Positions 1 to 4,395 of a stretch of DNA of 5,175 nucleotides are shown here, piece after piece. Numbering within the stretch: position 1 is the stretch's first letter; every line of letters begins with the position of its first letter. The stretch lies in the NCBI GenBank assembly GCA_014360395.1, contig JACIXM010000302.1, forward strand, positions 1 through 5,175, given 5' to 3'. A program made the position numbers and the translations under genes. A model generated the notes under the pieces. That model worked only from the letters and a program-made list of their open reading frames with translations, searched no databases and was not told the origin of the DNA. The DNA comes from Actinotalea sp. GTDB lineage: Bacteria > Actinomycetota > Actinomycetes > Actinomycetales > Cellulomonadaceae.

Positions 1-41
1 AACGTGCGGTTCAGGATCTCCTTCAAGGGCACCACAGGCAT
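1..41 (-). CDS. Start of a class II fructose-bisphosphate aldolase-like gene, cut by the window edge
   Basis: Only the first 13 codons are visible, reading MPVVPLKEILNRT from an ATG at 41-39. The gene continues off the left edge. Two things support it as real: a consensus Shine-Dalgarno (GAGGAGG, 52-46 on the minus strand) four bases before the ATG, and a peptide resembling the N-terminus of class II fructose-bisphosphate aldolases of the FbaA/KbaY/GatY type, which often begin M-P/A-L-V-x-x-K-E-x-L. Members of that family are zinc-dependent cytoplasmic enzymes that cleave or form fructose-1,6-bisphosphate or tagatose-1,6-bisphosphate. The metal-binding histidines and catalytic residues lie outside the window, so the name rests on a short resemblance recalled from memory. 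A gene start here is likely; the product is tentative. It lies downstream of the GAF-LuxR gene on the same strand, across a hairpin-rich gap. Confidence 0.4.
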   Translation of the reverse strand, partial: MPVVPLKEILNRT

Positions 42-45
42 GGGG

Positions 46-52
46 CCTCCTC
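46..52 (-). promoter_or_regulatory. Strong Shine-Dalgarno of the aldolase-like gene
   Basis: On the minus strand GAGGAGG is followed by CCCC and then ATG. It is the only near-consensus ribosome binding site at a gene start in this window; the other six starts have none. It therefore implies a transcript with a real 5' leader, unlike its neighbours. The spacing of four bases is slightly short but within the working range. Confidence 0.7.
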
Positions 53-54
53 GC

Positions 55-92
55 TGGTCCGCCGGCCGCGTCGGTGCGGCCGGCCCGGACCA
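55..92 (-). other. Long hairpin directly upstream of the aldolase-like Shine-Dalgarno
   Basis: The arms 55-69 and 76-92 pair over 15 base pairs (TGGTCCG plus CCGGCCGC against their complements), with a six-base loop (70-75) and a two-base bulge (84-85). The stem ends two bases before the Shine-Dalgarno of the aldolase-like gene on the minus strand. There is no run of T after it. It could terminate transcripts arriving from the LuxR gene, or act in the leader as a processing or translation-control element. The sequence cannot decide between these. The pairing is certain on paper; the role is inferred. Confidence 0.5.
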
Positions 93-105
93 GTCAAACC
101 CGCGG

Positions 106-152
106 GCCCGCCCCAACGGATGGGGGAGATCCCCCATCTTCAGAGGGCGGGC
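106..152 (-). terminator. Nested stem-loop in the gap after the LuxR gene, possible terminator
   Basis: An outer perfect 8-bp stem (106-113 with 145-152) encloses an inner perfect 8-bp stem (119-126 with 131-138: GATGGGGG and CCCCCATC) closed by a four-base loop. Asymmetric internal loops (114-118 and 139-144) separate the two. On the minus strand it begins 17 bases past the LuxR stop codon, a usual terminator position. No U-tract follows; many actinobacterial terminators lack one. A leader element of the aldolase-like gene or a small structured RNA are alternatives. Confidence 0.45.
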
Positions 153-154
153 GG

Positions 155-178
155 CTGAGGCGACCGCCTCAGGCGGTC
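155..178 (-). repeat. Two overlapping, mutually exclusive inverted repeats at the LuxR stop codon
   Basis: CTGAGGC (155-161) pairs with GCCTCAG (166-172), while GACCGCC (162-168) pairs with GGCGGTC (172-178). The two hairpins share bases and cannot form together. In the second, the three-base loop 169-171 is exactly the LuxR stop codon (TGA on the minus strand). This may be the upstream part of the transcript-end structure. Both stems are only 7 bp in GC-rich DNA, so chance is possible. Confidence 0.4.
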
Positions 179-1041
179 AGCCACCCCCGCTTGAGGGCGA
201 CGACGACGGCGCCCGTCCGGCTCGTCGCCCCCGTCTTCCGCAGCACGGCGGCGACGTGCTTCTCGACCGTCTTGGGCGAGACGACGAGGCGCTCGGCGAT
301 GGCCCGGTCCGTCAGACCCTCGGTGAGCAGGTTGAGCACCTCCAGCTCGCGGGCGGTCAGCGGCGAGGGCCCGGCGCCCGCACCGCCGGCTGCACCGCCG
401 GTACCGAGGCGAGGCGCGTCGTCGGCGGCGGAGGGGGTCGCTCGCGGGAGCCGGGGGAGGTCGCGCGGGCGCAGCCGGGCGCGGAGGTCGGAGCGGGTGC
501 GCCCGAGCACGGGGTCACCGGCCCCCGCGGCGACGATCGCCCCGGCCGCCGCCTCCGTGAGCAGCTCCAGGGCGTCGAGCTCGGCGGCCCTGAACCGCCG
601 CCGGTCGCCGGTGAACGCGACGTTGACGCCGATGAGGTCGCCCCGCCACCAGATCGGGACCGCGACGGCGGCGCCGTCGGTGGCGGGGTGGTCCGCCGGC
701 AGGTGACCGCCGCGCAGGCGCGCATAGCTGTCGATGACGACGGGGCGCCGCCGGGCGACCGCGCAGCCCGTCGCACCCTCGTCGAGCGGGAACACCTGGC
801 CGAGGCGGCACCGTACGCCGCGCTCGGCGAGCTTCCCGTACCGCCCCGCCTCCCAGTCGACGACCGAGATGCTGCCGGCGACGGAGCCGATCGAGCGCGC
901 GGAGTGCTCCAGCAGCGCGTGGAGGAGGGGTGTGAGGCCCTGGGCGGAGTACACGTCCGCGAGGGCGTGCTGGATCGCGAAGGGGCCGTCGGTCTCGCCG
1001 GAGCTCCCCCTGCGTCGGATGTGGTCGTCGTCGACCCGCAC
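169..1041 (-). CDS. GAF-domain LuxR-family transcriptional regulator
   Basis: A cytoplasmic DNA-binding regulator of 290 residues from the GTG at 1041-1039. Residues about 20-174 look like a GAF sensory domain: the stretch [19 protein letters not shown] near 88-106 is the usual GAF core, and [16 protein letters not shown] near 126-141 is the late strand pair. A linker rich in Gly, Ala and Pro (about 175-227) leads to a clear LuxR/NarL-type helix-turn-helix at about 228-288 ([12 protein letters not shown], then [16 protein letters not shown]). There is no receiver domain and no membrane segment. The open frame extends to 1224, but the upstream 61 codons are Arg/Pro/Ser-rich, overlap tadA and look non-coding; the GTG at 1041 has a -10-like TAGTGT seven bases upstream. 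The GAF ligand and target genes are unknown; the neighbouring aldolase-like gene is a possible target. The family call is firm, the start probable. Confidence 0.88.
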   Translation of the reverse strand: MRVDDDHIRRRGSSGETDGPFAIQHALADVYSAQGLTPLLHALLEHSARSIGSVAGSISVVDWEAGRYGKLAERGVRCRLGQVFPLDEGATGCAVARRRPVVIDSYARLRGGHLPADHPATDGAAVAVPIWWRGDLIGVNVAFTGDRRRFRAAELDALELLTEAAAGAIVAAGAGDPVLGRTRSDLRARLRPRDLPRLPRATPSAADDAPRLGTGGAAGGAGAGPSPLTARELEVLNLLTEGLTDRAIAERLVVSPKTVEKHVAAVLRKTGATSRTGAVVVALKRGWLTA

Positions 1042-1048
1042 AGACCGG

Positions 1049-1054
1049 ACACTA
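1049..1054 (-). promoter_or_regulatory. Candidate leaderless -10 element of the GAF-LuxR gene
   Basis: TAGTGT on the minus strand ends seven bases before the GTG at 1041, which would place the transcription start at or next to the start codon. No Shine-Dalgarno and no convincing -35 box are seen. It supports the GTG start and a promoter independent of tadA. Confidence 0.5.
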
Positions 1055-1070
1055 CGTCCGCGCCCGACGG

Positions 1071-1089
1071 CCCGCGAGCGGTTCGCGGG
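1071..1089 (-). terminator. Small GC-rich hairpin after tadA, possible terminator
   Basis: CCCGCGA (1071-1077) pairs perfectly with TCGCGGG (1083-1089) around a five-base loop. It begins seven bases past the tadA stop codon on the minus strand and ends before the LuxR -10 element, so it may separate the two transcripts. The stem is only 7 bp and no T-run follows; read-through from tadA into the LuxR gene is possible. Confidence 0.35.
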
Positions 1090-1096
1090 ACCGCTC

Positions 1097-1675
1097 TCAG
1101 GGGAACGGCGGCGGATCACCCGCGCGGGTGAGGGGGCCGGGGAGCGCGCGGGCACCCGGGGCACCGGTGACGCCCGCGGCGCCGTCGGCGGCGGACGCGT
1201 CACCCTGCTCGGTAGGCGCGTCACGCTGCGCCGCGAAGAAGTCCAGGAGCAGGGCCGCGCACGCCGCCTCGAGCACCCCGCCGACGACCTCGACGCGGTG
1301 GTTGAGCCGGCGGTCGCGGACCAGGTCGTGCACCGAGCCGGTCGCGCCCGCCTTGGGGTCCCACGCCCCCAGCACCAGCCTGGGCACGCGCGCCAGCACG
1401 GTCGCGCCGGCGCACATCGCGCACGGCTCGAGCGTCACGACGAGCGTGCAGTCGTCCAGGCGCCAGCGCCCGAGCGTCCGGGCCGCGTCGCGCAGCGCGA
1501 GCACCTCGGCGTGCGCGGTCGGGTCGCCGGTCGCCTCACGCTCGTTGTGCCCGCGCCCCACCACCTCGCCCCCCGGCCCGACGACGACGGCGCCCACCGG
1601 CACGTCGTCCGTCGCCAGGGCGAGGCGCGCCTGCGCGAGGGCCTCGCGCATCCACGCCTGCTCCTGCTCGTGCAC
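1097..1675 (-). CDS. tadA: tRNA-specific adenosine-34 deaminase TadA
   Basis: A zinc enzyme of the cytidine/deoxycytidylate deaminase fold that converts A34 to inosine in the anticodon of tRNA-Arg(ACG), allowing it to read CGU, CGC and CGA. With the GTG start at 1675 it has 192 residues. The zinc and catalytic motif HAE is at 55-57 (in [14 protein letters not shown]) and the second zinc motif PCAMC at 84-88 (in [11 protein letters not shown]); the early VPVGAVVV and GHNERE segments are also typical. The catalytic domain ends near residue 151, and about 40 further residues rich in Ala, Gly and Pro form a low-complexity tail. An in-frame ATG at 1651-1649 with a partial Shine-Dalgarno is an alternative, but it would drop the conserved first-helix residues EQAW, and the GTG has TACCGT seven bases upstream. 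The longer open frame to 2080 is antisense to upp and not real. Divergent from upp. Confidence 0.95.
   Translation of the reverse strand: MHEQEQAWMREALAQARLALATDDVPVGAVVVGPGGEVVGRGHNEREATGDPTAHAEVLALRDAARTLGRWRLDDCTLVVTLEPCAMCAGATVLARVPRLVLGAWDPKAGATGSVHDLVRDRRLNHRVEVVGGVLEAACAALLLDFFAAQRDAPTEQGDASAADGAAGVTGAPGARALPGPLTRAGDPPPFP
1116..1131. repeat. Perfect 16-bp palindrome upstream of the GAF-LuxR promoter
   Basis: TCACCCGCGCGGGTGA is perfectly self-complementary. It lies inside the low-complexity 3' end of tadA, centred about 82 bases before the proposed LuxR start. Dyad sites of this size are typical for dimeric helix-turn-helix regulators, so an autoregulatory operator is possible. Its GC-rich core also makes chance plausible. 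Confidence 0.3.
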
Positions 1676-1682
1676 GCCTGTG

Positions 1683-1688
1683 ACGGTA
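1683..1688 (-). promoter_or_regulatory. Candidate leaderless -10 element of tadA
   Basis: TACCGT on the minus strand ends seven bases before the GTG at 1675. The same hexamer stands at the same place before upp and the acetyltransferase gene. No -35 consensus is visible. It favours the GTG at 1675 over the ATG at 1651 as the tadA start. Confidence 0.55.
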
Positions 1689-1705
1689 GCCGAGGCGGGT
1701 TCCCG

Positions 1706-1724
1706 GACGACGCGGGGCGTCGTC
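1706..1724. promoter_or_regulatory. Inverted repeat between the divergent tadA and upp promoters
   Basis: GACGACGC (1706-1713) and GCGTCGTC (1717-1724) form a perfect 8-bp inverted repeat around GGG. It sits near the centre of the 70-base gap and covers the expected -35 positions of both promoters (about 1706-1711 for tadA, 1711-1716 for upp). A protein bound here could control both genes. The operator role is inferred from position only. Confidence 0.4.
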
Positions 1725-1733
1725 GGCGACCGG

Positions 1734-1739
1734 TACCGT
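1734..1739 (+). promoter_or_regulatory. Candidate leaderless -10 element of upp
   Basis: TACCGT ends six bases before the upp ATG at 1746. There is no Shine-Dalgarno in the intervening bases, and the gap is too short for a ribosome binding site in a normal leader if this is the promoter. No recognisable -35 box is present. Confidence 0.55.
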
Positions 1740-1745
1740 TCACCC

Positions 1746-2381
1746 ATGCGCCTGCACGTCGCCGACCACCCCCTCGTCGCCCACAAGCTCACGGTCCTGC
1801 GGGACGTGCGGACCCAGTCGCCGACGTTCCGGTTGCTGGTCGACGAGCTCGTGACGCTGCTGGCGTACGAGGCGACGCGCGACGTGCGCACGGACACCGT
1901 CGAGATCCAGACGCCCGTCGCCCGCACCACCGGCACGCACCTGGCGGACCCGCGCCCGCTCGTCGTGCCGATCCTGCGTGCCGGCCTGGGGATGCTCGAG
2001 GGCATGACGCGGCTGCTGCCCACGGCCGAGGTCGGCTTCCTGGGGCTCCAGCGCGACGAGGAGACGCTCCAGGCGATCACCTACGCGAACCGGCTGCCGG
2101 AGGACCTGTCCGGACGGCAGTGCTTCGTGCTCGACCCCATGCTCGCGACAGGCGGCACCCTCGTGGCCAGCATCGACTACCTCTTCGAGCGCGGTGCGCG
2201 CGACGTCACCTGCATCTGCCTGCTGGCCGCGCCGGAGGGCCTCAAGGTCGTCGAGGAGCACGTCGGCGACCGGGCGGACGTGACCGTCGTCGTCGCGGCG
2301 GTGGACGAGCGCCTCAACGAGAAGGCGTACATCGTCCCGGGCCTCGGCGACGCGGGCGACCGCCTCTACGGCCTGGTCTGA
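1746..2381 (+). CDS. upp: Uracil phosphoribosyltransferase
   Basis: A cytoplasmic pyrimidine salvage enzyme that joins uracil and PRPP to give UMP and diphosphate. It has 211 residues, the normal family length. The start [20 protein letters not shown] is typical, with the ATG at 1746 chosen because similarity begins there; the open frame reaches further upstream only as antisense to tadA. The phosphoribosyltransferase PRPP loop is [11 protein letters not shown] at 128-138, RAGLGM lies at 78-83, and the uracil-binding C-terminal segment [15 protein letters not shown] is at 195-209, so no key motif is missing. It is transcribed divergently from tadA, an arrangement I recall from other actinobacteria but have not checked. 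The next gene on the strand starts 46 bases after its stop codon and has its own -10-like element. No clear terminator was seen between them. Confidence 0.97.
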   Translation: MRLHVADHPLVAHKLTVLRDVRTQSPTFRLLVDELVTLLAYEATRDVRTDTVEIQTPVARTTGTHLADPRPLVVPILRAGLGMLEGMTRLLPTAEVGFLGLQRDEETLQAITYANRLPEDLSGRQCFVLDPMLATGGTLVASIDYLFERGARDVTCICLLAAPEGLKVVEEHVGDRADVTVVVAAVDERLNEKAYIVPGLGDAGDRLYGLV

Positions 2382-2414
2382 CGACGGCACCTCCTCGGCG
2401 CCCGTGCCCGGGCG

Positions 2415-2420
2415 TACCGT
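2415..2420 (+). promoter_or_regulatory. Candidate leaderless -10 element of the acetyltransferase gene
   Basis: TACCGT ends seven bases before the GTG at 2428 and is identical to the tadA and upp hexamers. It selects this GTG over in-frame GTG codons at 2404, 2419 and 2422, which lie upstream of or too close to the hexamer. No -35 box or Shine-Dalgarno is visible. Confidence 0.5.
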
Positions 2421-2427
2421 GGTGGGC

Positions 2428-2895
2428 GTGACGATCACCCTGCGGGAGATCACCGAGGACACCGTCGACGCCGTCCTCGCCGTGCGGACCACACCGGAGC
2501 AGGAGCGGTTCGTCTCCACCGTCGCGTACTCCCTCGCGGAGGCCGAGGCCCACCCCGAGGGCAACCCCTGGTTCCGGGCCGTCTACGCCGACGACGAGCC
2601 GGTCGGGTTCGTCATGCTGAGCTGGGAAGTCGTGCCGCAGCCGCCCGACATCAACGGGCCGTGGTTCCTGTGGAAGCTGATCATCGACCAGCGGCACCAG
2701 GGCCGCGGCTACGGCCGGGAGGTCGTCCGGCAGGTCGTGGAGCTGGTGCGCGCAAACGGCGGCACCGAGCTGTTGACCAGCCACGTGCCCGGTGAGGGGA
2801 GCCCGGCGGGCTTCTACGCGCGGCTCGGCTTCGTCCCGACCGGCGAGCTGGACCCGGAGGGCGAGATCCTGCTGCGCCTGCCCCTGCAGGACTGA
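2428..2895 (+). CDS. GNAT N-acetyltransferase, BltD/PaiA-like (possible polyamine acetyltransferase)
   Basis: A single-domain GNAT enzyme of 155 residues that would move an acetyl group from acetyl-CoA to an amine. The acetyl-CoA loop QGRGYG at 91-96 matches the Q/R-x-x-G-x-G motif and follows the strand LWKLIID (81-87); the late motif FYARLGF is at 129-135. The pattern EQERFVSTVAYSLAEAEAHPE (24-44) followed by VGFVMLSWE (59-67) resembles the spermine/spermidine acetyltransferases BltD and PaiA of Bacillus, which share an 'EQ..FV..NAYS.AE' segment. This hints at a polyamine or small-amine substrate, which the sequence cannot prove. The GTG at 2428 was chosen because the domain begins directly after it and a -10-like hexamer precedes it by seven bases. 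It sits between upp and hisS, 73 bases before the latter, with no obvious pathway link. The GNAT call is sure, the substrate is not. Confidence 0.9.
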   Translation: MTITLREITEDTVDAVLAVRTTPEQERFVSTVAYSLAEAEAHPEGNPWFRAVYADDEPVGFVMLSWEVVPQPPDINGPWFLWKLIIDQRHQGRGYGREVVRQVVELVRANGGTELLTSHVPGEGSPAGFYARLGFVPTGELDPEGEILLRLPLQD

Positions 2896-2954
2896 ACCCA
2901 CCGCTGGTCCCTGGCCCGCGCCGGACCCCGGGCCGTGGCGTCCTCGGCCGCCCG

Positions 2955-2960
2955 TAGACT
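2955..2960 (+). promoter_or_regulatory. Candidate leaderless -10 element of hisS
   Basis: TAGACT, close to the TANNNT consensus, ends eight bases before the hisS ATG at 2969, with no Shine-Dalgarno in between. It lies in the 73-base gap after the acetyltransferase gene, so hisS probably has its own promoter. No T-box-like leader can fit if transcription starts here. Confidence 0.55.
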
Positions 2961-2968
2961 CGGCTCCC

Positions 2969-4237
2969 ATGGCCAAGGCAGTCGTCCCCGCGCGCGGGAT
3001 GCGCGACATCCTCCCGAAGGACAAGGCGAAGCGGGACGCCGTGCTCGACACGATCCGCGCGACGTACCGCCGCAACGGCTTCGCCGAGATCGAGACGCCG
3101 GCCATCGAGCCGCTGTCCCGCCTGCGCTCGAACCAGGGCGGCGAGAACGAGTCGATGCTCTTCGAGATCCTGCGCCGCGGGCTCGAGCCGGCCGAGCCCC
3201 TGCTGCCGGCCGACGCGACGGATCTGGCCCTGCGCTACGACCTCACCGTGCCGCTCACGCGCTTCTACGCCTCGCACGCCGCGGAGCTGCCCACCGTCTT
3301 CCGCGCTCTGCAGATCGGTTCCGTCTGGCGCGCCGAGCGGCCGCAGAAGGGTCGCTTCCGGCAGTTCACGCAGTGCGACATCGACATCATCGGCGAGGCG
3401 AGCATCCTCGCCGAGGTCGACCTCATCGTCTCCACGATGGCCGCCTTCGACGCGCTCGGGATGGGCGCGGACGTCACGCTCCTGGTCAACGACCGGCGCG
3501 TGCTCCAGGACCTGCTCGAGGCCGCGGGTGTCCCGCACGCGGCGGTGCCCGAGACGCTCATCGCGCTGGACAAGCTGGACAAGATCGGCCGCGACGGCGT
3601 GCTCGCGGAGATCGCCCGCAAGGAGCTCGCGTCCGACGACGCCGCCACGCTCCTGCTCGACACCGTCCAGGGCCTGCACGGCCAGGGTGGCGTCGACGAC
3701 GAGCCGCTGCGGACCGGCCGCATCGTCGTCGGCGACCGGGAGGTCGGGCTGTACGACCTGCCGGAGATCGTGCGCTCGGTGGCGGCCGTGCTCCCGGGCG
3801 CGCGGGTCGTGCTCGACGCCACGCTCGTGCGCGGGATGGGCTACTACACCGGCCCGATCTTCGAGGTGCGGCACGCGGCCGCCGCGGGGTCGATCGCCGG
3901 CGGGGGCCGGTACGACGGCGTCGTCGGCAAGTGGCTCGGCCGCGACGTCCCCGCGTGCGGCTTCTCCATCGGGTTCGAGCGGATCATCGACCTGCTCCCG
4001 GACCCGGTCGCGGACGGCCGGCGGATCGCGCTGCTGCACGGCACCGACGTCGTGCCCGCGGACCTGCTGCGCCTGCGGGCGGACCTGCAGGCCGACGGCG
4101 CGACGGTCACGCTGGTCAAGCCGCCGCGGAAGGCCAGCGGAGCGTTCTACGACGGGCTCGTGGCGGAGGGCTACACGCACGTCGCCGACGCCCGCGCCGA
4201 GGACCCCGCCGCGCTGCGCGAGCTCGGCCGCCGCTGA
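2969..4237 (+). CDS. hisS: Histidyl-tRNA synthetase
   Basis: Class II aminoacyl-tRNA synthetase that charges tRNA-His, cytoplasmic and dimeric in the family; 422 residues. Visible in order: the entry segment ARGMRDILPKDK (8-19); LRYDLTVPLTRFY (88-100); motif 2 with VWRAERPQKGRFRQFTQ (119-135); the histidine signature LVRGMGYYTG (286-295) with the catalytic Arg at 288; AGGGRYDGVVG (310-320); motif 3 around GFSIGFERI (331-339). The ATG at 2969 is where similarity begins; the frame extends upstream only as a shadow. Two features stand out. QCDIDIIG replaces the common bacterial form with Glu at the histidine-contacting position, as in eukaryal and archaeal enzymes, and RGMGYYTG has Gly where RGLDYYTG is commoner. 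The anticodon-binding domain (about 352-422) also seems some 30 residues shorter than that of E. coli HisRS. The activity call is strong; whether this is the only HisRS in the genome is unknown. Confidence 0.95.
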   Translation: MAKAVVPARGMRDILPKDKAKRDAVLDTIRATYRRNGFAEIETPAIEPLSRLRSNQGGENESMLFEILRRGLEPAEPLLPADATDLALRYDLTVPLTRFYASHAAELPTVFRALQIGSVWRAERPQKGRFRQFTQCDIDIIGEASILAEVDLIVSTMAAFDALGMGADVTLLVNDRRVLQDLLEAAGVPHAAVPETLIALDKLDKIGRDGVLAEIARKELASDDAATLLLDTVQGLHGQGGVDDEPLRTGRIVVGDREVGLYDLPEIVRSVAAVLPGARVVLDATLVRGMGYYTGPIFEVRHAAAAGSIAGGGRYDGVVGKWLGRDVPACGFSIGFERIIDLLPDPVADGRRIALLHGTDVVPADLLRLRADLQADGATVTLVKPPRKASGAFYDGLVAEGYTHVADARAEDPAALRELGRR

Positions 4238-4264
4238 CCTGGTCGGCGCGCCGACCAGGTCAGC
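4233..4264 (+). terminator. Perfect 32-bp palindrome over the hisS stop codon, likely terminator
   Basis: Two 16-base arms (4233-4248 and 4249-4264) are perfectly complementary with no spacer; the core is GGTCGGCGCGCCGACC. In RNA this gives a stem of about 14 bp with a four-base loop. The stem begins in the last hisS codon and includes its TGA stop (4235-4237). No U-run follows, which is common for actinobacterial terminators. Being perfectly symmetric, it could equally act from the other strand, form a cruciform, or bind a dimeric protein. Confidence 0.65.
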
Positions 4265-4347
4265 CCGGCGCCGTGCCGACGTCGGGGCCGGCGCGGTGCG
4301 GCGCACTCCTCACCCGCGATCGCCGCCCGTCCAGCATCTGAGACGAA

Positions 4348-4380
4348 GGGTCAACGGCACTTGGTGAACCGGGTCAGCGG
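4348..4380 (+). repeat. Direct repeats GGGTCAACGG / GGGTCAGCGG at the promoter of the winged-helix gene
   Basis: Two 10-base direct repeats (4348-4357 and 4371-4380) match at nine of ten positions and start 23 bases apart, about two helical turns. They flank the candidate -35 box, one before it and one in the -35/-10 spacer. OmpR/PhoB-family proteins characteristically bind direct repeats, so these may be binding sites of the regulator encoded just downstream. The binding role is inferred. Confidence 0.4.
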
Positions 4381-4389
4381 AGTCACACT
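4361..4389 (+). promoter_or_regulatory. Candidate promoter of the winged-helix regulator gene
   Basis: TTGGTG (4361-4366) and CACACT (4384-4389) are separated by exactly 17 bases and resemble -35 and -10 boxes. The -10 ends six bases before the ATG at 4396, so the message would again be leaderless. The -10 deviates from TANNNT at its first base. This is the only start in the window with a recognisable -35. Confidence 0.5.
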
Positions 4390-4395
4390 GATCGC

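Noticed and set aside
93..98. TTTGAC on the minus strand as a -35 box for the aldolase-like gene
   Set aside because: At 16-18 bases downstream there is no TANNNT-like -10, only GC-rich hairpin sequence, so no promoter is claimed.
4..1131. Long plus-strand open frame opposite the GAF-LuxR gene (375 codons)
   Set aside because: It is antisense to a gene with clear GAF and LuxR domains. Its translation is Arg/Gly/Ala/Pro-rich without domain patterns, as expected for shadows in very GC-rich DNA.
1042..1224. N-terminal extension of the GAF-LuxR protein
   Set aside because: The 61 extra codons are Arg/Pro/Ser-rich, overlap the end of tadA, and precede the -10-like TAGTGT at 1049-1054.
1676..2080. 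N-terminal extension of TadA in the open frame
   Set aside because: The extra 135 codons are antisense to upp, show no deaminase similarity, and lie upstream of the promoter-like TACCGT at 1683-1688.
734..2431. Plus-strand open frame of 565 codons spanning LuxR, tadA and upp
   Set aside because: It crosses three recognised genes in the wrong frame or strand and has no coherent motifs; its length reflects the scarcity of stop codons in GC-rich DNA.
2913..2934. GGCCCG / CGGGCC inverted repeat as a terminator between the acetyltransferase gene and hisS
   Set aside because: The stem is only 6 bp with a 10-base loop in a GC-rich gap, so it is not distinguishable from chance.
2681..4306. Minus-strand open frame of 541 codons opposite the acetyltransferase and hisS
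   Set aside because: It is antisense to hisS with its class II motifs, and its charge-rich repetitive translation is typical of a shadow frame.
4238..4395. tRNA or small RNA gene in the gap after hisS
   Set aside because: Apart from the palindrome and the winged-helix promoter region, no cloverleaf, T-loop or other RNA signature was seen.
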